DNA of 33,369 nt from Clostridia bacterium (lineage in GTDB: Bacteria > Bacillota_A > Clostridia > Oscillospirales > CAG-272): the NCBI GenBank assembly GCA_017462125.1, contig JAFTRQ010000112.1:1-33369 (forward strand). The letters run 5' to 3'. Both the position numbers and the translations under genes were made by a program. The notes under the pieces were generated by a model. The model saw only the letters and a program-made list of their open reading frames with translations. It ran no database searches and was not told where the DNA came from. Positions 29,659 through 33,369 of this stretch are shown one piece after another (position 1 is the stretch's first letter; every line of letters starts with the position of its first letter).

Positions 29659-30384
29659 ATGAATAAAGCTTGGAATATAATCAAAACGGTGTTTGTATGG
29701 CTGGTCGTTGTGGCGGCGGTCGGAATGATGATATTCACCATCGTGTCGGTCACCACCTTCGACAAGAATGACAGAACGCTGTTTGGCTTCAGAGCGATGA
29801 TCGTCCAGACCGACTCCATGAGCGCCACGGATTTTAACGCGGGAGACTTGATCTTCTCGAAGCCTGTGGATCCCACCACGCTGCAGCCCGGTGATATCAT
29901 CACCTTCCAGTCGCTGAACGAGGAGAGCTACGGCGAGATCGTGACCCATAAGATCCGTGAGATCGTGCAAAACGAAGAGGGAAGACCTGCGTTCGTGACC
30001 TACGGTACTACAACCGACACCAACGACCGCTCGCTTGTAACCTACGATTTCGTGCTTGGCAAATATGCAGGCAGACTTCCTCAGGTTGGAACATTCTTCG
30101 GCTTCTTGAAAACCACACCCGGATATATCGTTTGCATTCTGTTGCCCTTCCTGATTCTGATCCTGATGCAGGGCGCAAACTGCATTAAGATCTTCCGTCA
30201 GTACAGAGCAGAGCAGGTTGCGGAGATCGAGGCTGAAAAGGCGCAGATCGCCGAGGAGCGTGCAAAGTCCGAGGAGATGATGCGAGAGCTGCTTGAGCTG
30301 AAGAAGCAGCTTGCCGATCAGAATGCGGCAAACGCGGCTGAGCCGCCTGCCGAGGAACAAGAGCCTGCGAAAACCGCAGAATAA
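29659..30384 (+). CDS. Signal peptidase I, SipW-like (Ser/His type)
   Basis: The 241-residue membrane protease has an N-terminal membrane segment (about 10-32), the serine motif TDSMSAT (catalytic Ser53) and, where most bacterial enzymes have a lysine, a histidine in IVTHKIR (His97). This Ser/His type is that of SipW, which processes TasA. A second membrane segment (about 155-172) is followed by a charged, probably coiled-coil cytosolic tail (about 180-241) that is longer than usual. GTGAGG lies upstream of the ATG. Its neighbours on both sides carry SipW-style N-termini, so it is very likely their processing enzyme. Confidence 0.94.
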   Translation: MNKAWNIIKTVFVWLVVVAAVGMMIFTIVSVTTFDKNDRTLFGFRAMIVQTDSMSATDFNAGDLIFSKPVDPTTLQPGDIITFQSLNEESYGEIVTHKIREIVQNEEGRPAFVTYGTTTDTNDRSLVTYDFVLGKYAGRLPQVGTFFGFLKTTPGYIVCILLPFLILILMQGANCIKIFRQYRAEQVAEIEAEKAQIAEERAKSEEMMRELLELKKQLADQNAANAAEPPAEEQEPAKTAE

Positions 30385-30439
30385 TCAACTTGCAGTTGGC
30401 AACGAAACTGTTTGTTTAATTAAACCGTTGCAAAATGAA

Positions 30440-30592
30440 TACGATAAATTCTTTCGTACGGTAAAGATACTTGCGGCACCGTCTCCGCCCAAAGGCGATG
30501 CCGCGAGACTTAGCTGAATGGAAGTGTTTATAAACCAATGTCCCCCCGAGCTTAAAAGGCATTCTTCGGGACGGACGTATTACACGAATGCC
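30440..30592 (+). promoter_or_regulatory. Structured, potentially pseudoknotted leader of the large TasA-like gene
   Basis: Crossing complementarities appear twice. GCGGCA (30473-30478) pairs with TGCCGC (30499-30504), while GTCTC (30481-30485), inside that pairing, matches GAGAC (30505-30509), outside it; CGCC/GGCG (30486-30497) forms an inner hairpin. Further on, CCCGA (30545-30549) pairs with TCGGG (30566-30570), flanked by GTCC/GGAC, and crosses GGCATTC (30558-30564) with GAATGCC (30586-30592). The last helix ends close to the ribosome site. It does not match a riboswitch I know. Confidence 0.5.
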
Positions 30593-30617
30593 AAAATATT
30601 TAATGGAGGATGAGAAA

Positions 30618-32438
30618 ATGAAAAAATCTCAGACTAAAAGAGCATTAGTGATGAGCGTACTTTCTATGCTCCTCTGCTTCACAATGCTCGTAGGAACAAC
30701 CTTTGCGTGGTTCACCGATGAGGTTAAGAGTGGCGATAACAAGATCGTTGCAGGTAACCTTGACGTAGAGCTTAAGTATCTGGCTGATGATGGTAGTTTG
30801 AAGACTGTTGAGGGTGAAACAAAGCTGTTCCAGCCCGAAAGCGGTCTTTGGGAGCCCGGTGTTATCGTTGCCGAGACCTTCGAGGTTTCAAACATTGGTA
30901 CTCTCGCTCTGAAGTATGTCCTCAGTGTTAACGTTGGCGACTTCGTAGGCCCCAAGAGCCTTGCAAACGTATTGAAGGTTGCTTTTGTTGAGGATAAGGT
31001 TGCTGATCGTGCAGCAGCGCTCGCACTTGACTTCCAGCCTCTCCAGGATGTTGCTAACTATGGCGATATCAAGGCTGAAGGCGAACCTCAAACATGGACG
31101 GTTGTTATTTATTGGGAGCCTTCCGATAAGGACAACGATTACAACCTCGCTGAAGAGGTTTCCATCAACCTCGGTATCAACCTCTTCGCTACTCAGCTTG
31201 AGGCAGAGAGCGATAGCTTCGGCACCGAATACGATGCAGCTGCAAACCTTGGTAAGGTTGTTGCATTCAGCACAGGAACTCACACTCTCAACGCTAACAT
31301 CAAGGCAGGTGTAGGTGAGGATGCCATTACAGCTTCAGGCAGTGCTGTTGTTAACGTTACCGGTGGTACTTATGAAGTAACCGACGCTGCAGATCCCGGC
31401 TACTGCGCAGTATGGGCAAACGCTGGTACAGTTAATGTTTACGGCGGTACATTTATCCATGCAGGTCGTGCAGCAGAAGCTACTTCCGCTGATCACCTTG
31501 ATCTGATCTATGCAAGCAACAACGGTAAGATCAATATCTACGGCGGTTACTTCTATGCTCGTAACAATGGCGTATGGCTTCTTAACGAAAAGGACAATGC
31601 AGGCGAGATCGTTGTTTACGGCGGTACATTCGTAAACTGGAATCCTGCTGACAATGTTTCTGAAGGTGCAAACACCAGCTTCTTGGCTGATGGCTACACT
31701 GTAGTTACAACCACAGTAAACGGCGACACACTCTACACTGTTGTTAGCGAAGCTGTTCAGAACATGAACACAACTCTCGCAGCAGGCGGAAACGCAACTA
31801 TGACCGTGGATGTTGTTACATCCACTAACATCACTCTTAACGGTGGTGCTCTTGATGGTAACGGCAAGACCCTTACTGCAAGCTACAGCGGTACAGGCTC
31901 TAACGCGGGTGTTCTTACAACCGGTGGTTCCATCAGCAACCTCACCGTTGTTAACGGCGACACCAAGGCTGAAAAGGGTCTTCGTGCAGTATACGTAACC
32001 GGCGCAATCACTGAGGATACCGTAATTAATAACTGTGTTCTCGACGGAACATATACTATCAATGTTAACTCCAACAACAATGCATACGGTCTGTACGTAA
32101 GCAACTCCACCCTCAACGGTTGGACCAGCTACGGTACAATTAAGGAAGCTGTATTCACAAACTGTGAGTTTGGCGAGGGCTCCACAGGTTACGCTAACCT
32201 CCGTCCTTACACCAACACCACTCTCACAAACTGTGAGTTTGCTACAGGCTTCACCATTACAAGAAACAGCACTGTTTCCAATCCCTTCACAATTGAACTT
32301 GTTAACTGTACAGTTAACGGTGTAGCGGTAACTGCTGATAACTTCATGAGCCTGCTCGCAGGTACAGCTGATAGTTACTCTCTCCACGGTTGTGCAGATG
32401 TAACTGTTATTGTTGACGGCGTAACAGTTGTTAAGTAA
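30618..32438 (+). CDS. Large SipW substrate: TasA-like domain plus predicted beta-solenoid
   Basis: The 606-residue protein has a SipW-type signal segment (MLVGTTFAWFTDEV at about 23-36) and a TasA-like domain (about 36-205) with NKIVAGNLDVELKY and EVSNIGTLALKYVLSVN. The rest is rich in Gly, Asn, Thr and Val in short repeats such as VNVTGGTYEV, VNVYGGTF, INIYGGYF and VVYGGTF, spaced as in right-handed beta-helices of surface adhesins. I chose the ATG at 30618, which has TGGAGG upstream, over one ten codons earlier. It is the largest island product and probably the main exposed fibre or adhesin. The solenoid is predicted from repeat spacing only. Confidence 0.9.
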   Translation: MKKSQTKRALVMSVLSMLLCFTMLVGTTFAWFTDEVKSGDNKIVAGNLDVELKYLADDGSLKTVEGETKLFQPESGLWEPGVIVAETFEVSNIGTLALKYVLSVNVGDFVGPKSLANVLKVAFVEDKVADRAAALALDFQPLQDVANYGDIKAEGEPQTWTVVIYWEPSDKDNDYNLAEEVSINLGINLFATQLEAESDSFGTEYDAAANLGKVVAFSTGTHTLNANIKAGVGEDAITASGSAVVNVTGGTYEVTDAADPGYCAVWANAGTVNVYGGTFIHAGRAAEATSADHLDLIYASNNGKINIYGGYFYARNNGVWLLNEKDNAGEIVVYGGTFVNWNPADNVSEGANTSFLADGYTVVTTTVNGDTLYTVVSEAVQNMNTTLAAGGNATMTVDVVTSTNITLNGGALDGNGKTLTASYSGTGSNAGVLTTGGSISNLTVVNGDTKAEKGLRAVYVTGAITEDTVINNCVLDGTYTINVNSNNNAYGLYVSNSTLNGWTSYGTIKEAVFTNCEFGEGSTGYANLRPYTNTTLTNCEFATGFTITRNSTVSNPFTIELVNCTVNGVAVTADNFMSLLAGTADSYSLHGCADVTVIVDGVTVVK

Positions 32439-32471
32439 TTCGAATTAACTCGATTATTTAAAAATTATACT

Positions 32472-32531
32472 CCCAACCCCCTCGGGGGTTGGGGGGTAAC
32501 CAAAGCGCATATTGGGCGGTGTGCGCTTTGG
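32472..32531 (+). terminator. Two hairpins between the large and small substrate genes
   Basis: CCCAACCCCC/GGGGGTTGGG (32472-32493) is a perfect 10-bp stem with a very short loop. CCAAAGCGCA/TGCGCTTTGG (32500-32531) is a second perfect 10-bp stem with a 12-base loop. Neither has a T-tract. They may cause partial termination or protect the upstream message, lowering expression of the last gene. Confidence 0.55.
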
Positions 32532-32567
32532 CTGCTCAATGAAAATTCTATAAGGAGGATAGCTCGG

Positions 32568-33119
32568 ATGAATGATCTTTCGGATAACAAATCAGCCGTG
32601 AAGGATTTTGCAGCAGCTGATAAAGCGTTTTTCAAAATGATCCTGCCACCTATCCTCGGTATTTTTATTTGTATGCTCGGTCTTGCGTCCTCCACTTGGG
32701 CGCTGTATTCGGAAAGCATCACCGCTTCGGCAACCCTTCAATCCACCTGCTTTGTGGTCACCTCTCTTGAGGTCAAGGATGAGGAGGGATATCCCGTGCC
32801 CGATCTCTCGGCCTTGGCAAGCGGCACCTATACCGTGACCGTGGAAACCAACGCTACCGATAACACCATCGGCTTTTGCTCGGTAAGGCTTGGAAATCTG
32901 GTGATCAACGACACGCTCCCACCGCAGGGCGGCAGCTTTGAGCTGATCCTTCAAGGGAATATGTCGGGTGAGCTGACAGCCACCGCGTTTTGGGGGAATG
33001 CTCTCAATACGCTTGGCGAGGGCGAAAGGGCGCTTTGCCTGATCGATGCCGACGGTTGCGTTTATCTCGGAGACGATGCCGAAAAAGTGCTTTCGGCCGC
33101 GGACGGGGCAGAAGAATGA
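32568..33119 (+). CDS. Small SipW-type surface protein
   Basis: The 183-residue protein has a hydrophobic segment (about 21-41) ending in the SipW-like ASSTWALYSES, and then a compact beta-rich domain with two cysteines (Cys58 and Cys104) that could form a disulphide. The order of features resembles minor TasA-family proteins, but conservation is weaker than for its neighbours. AAGGAGG (32552-32558) precedes the ATG. It is the last gene of the island, 130 bases after the large substrate, and a terminator follows. It may be a minor fibre or anchor subunit. Confidence 0.85.
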   Translation: MNDLSDNKSAVKDFAAADKAFFKMILPPILGIFICMLGLASSTWALYSESITASATLQSTCFVVTSLEVKDEEGYPVPDLSALASGTYTVTVETNATDNTIGFCSVRLGNLVINDTLPPQGGSFELILQGNMSGELTATAFWGNALNTLGEGERALCLIDADGCVYLGDDAEKVLSAADGAEE

Positions 33120-33178
33120 TGATATTGCAAAAAGAAAATCTCCACGAATTGCTTCGGGTTCTAAAGGACAGTCGAAAA

Positions 33179-33211
33179 GCCGATATGGATTTGGTTCCGT
33201 ATCGGCTTTTT
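33179..33211 (+). terminator. Terminator of the surface-fibre island
   Basis: GCCGATATGGA (33179-33189) pairs with TCCGTATCGGC (33196-33206) with one G-T pair and is followed by five T residues. It lies 60 bases past the last island gene. Confidence 0.92.
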
Positions 33212-33220
33212 CTATTATGC

Positions 33221-33369
33221 CACCACTGTTGGTGGTGAGTAAGTGCGCATTTCCTGATAGTTTTTTGTGATATGCTGTCTTTGACAGCGTGATATTTTTG
33301 CTGTCGCAAAAGTGATATTTCAAGGCGTTGCCTTGAAGTGATATTCTATTCGCCTCCCAAAACTCGCGA
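33221..33369. repeat. Second hairpin array with GTGATAT linkers, cut by window end
   Basis: A CACCAC/GTGGTG hairpin (33221-33236) precedes the array. GTGATAT begins at 33267, 33289, 33312 and 33338, separated by perfect stems GCTGTC/GACAGC (loop TTT), TTTTGC/GCAAAA (loop TGTC) and TTCAAGGC/GCCTTGAA (loop GTT). The last unit begins TATTCGC and the window ends in GCGA, so its second arm probably continues outside. The design is that of the array at 26426-26598, with A in place of G in the linker. Confidence 0.85.

Noticed and set aside
28309..30360. Very long minus-strand open frame (683 residues) antisense to the surface island
   Set aside because: It arises because the Glu/Thr codon repeat has no stops on the reverse strand. 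Its protein is a low-complexity Val/Ser repeat followed by sequence without domain character, and the plus-strand genes are well supported.
30440..30592. Cyclic-di-GMP riboswitch (class I or II)
   Set aside because: The characteristic conserved segments of those classes could not be found in order; only a general structured RNA can be claimed.

Overview
The window looks like a chromosomal segment of a Gram-positive, anaerobic member of the Clostridia. The strongest clues are a SCIFF peptide with its radical SAM maturase (a marker pair of that class), a glycyl radical enzyme with its activase, a Ser/His signal peptidase of the SipW type with TasA-like substrates, and sigma-A promoters with TTGACA, a 17-base spacer and a TRTGnTATAAT-type extended -10. 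Base composition is moderate, with one clearly AT-rich gene at 19396-20067.

Layout. (1) 1-4930: a minus-strand XRE regulator with a helical-repeat C-terminus, then a plus-strand operon of a GntR/YtrA-type regulator, an ABC ATPase and two paralogous membrane subunits, closed by a hairpin terminator. (2) 4930-10170: a minus-strand operon of a heterodimeric ABC exporter pair followed by a MATE transporter. (3) 10325-14851, minus strand: an ECF sigma factor carrying a long C-terminal extension, and a 995-residue protein in which a 12-TM MFS sugar transporter is fused to a GH2 glycosidase. (4) 14959-19311, plus strand: SCIFF peptide, palindromic spacer, SCIFF maturase, an Orn/Lys/Arg decarboxylase-family PLP enzyme and a two-domain P-loop kinase. 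(5) 19332-20954: an AT-rich Thr/Glu-rich lipoprotein and a convergent YwaF-like membrane protein sharing one terminator. (6) 21007-25118, minus strand: a glycyl radical enzyme, its activase and a zinc alcohol dehydrogenase. (7) 25199-27187, minus strand: two small unknown genes, a four-helix-bundle (S23/IVP family) protein whose promoter abuts an array of small hairpins, then tRNA-Gln(CTG) and tRNA-Arg(CCG). (8) 27554-33211, plus strand: a surface-fibre island with a Glu/Thr repeat protein, a TasA/camelysin-like protein, a SipW-like peptidase, a large TasA-like protein with a predicted beta-solenoid region and a small SipW-type substrate. The window ends inside a second hairpin array of the same design as the first.

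How the parts work together. The surface island is self-contained: substrates with SipW-style N-termini surround the peptidase expected to process them. The GRE operon should generate a radical product, probably an aldehyde, that the co-transcribed dehydrogenase could reduce; its substrate cannot be read from sequence alone. The MFS-GH2 fusion would couple glycoside import to cytosolic hydrolysis. The most unusual items are the MFS-GH2 fusion, the two GTGATRT-linked hairpin arrays (one beside a four-helix-bundle gene), the unassigned GRE operon, the seven-cysteine SCIFF peptide with a palindrome between it and its maturase, and a potentially pseudoknotted leader before the large TasA-like gene. 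All names rest on motif reading; no database search was run.
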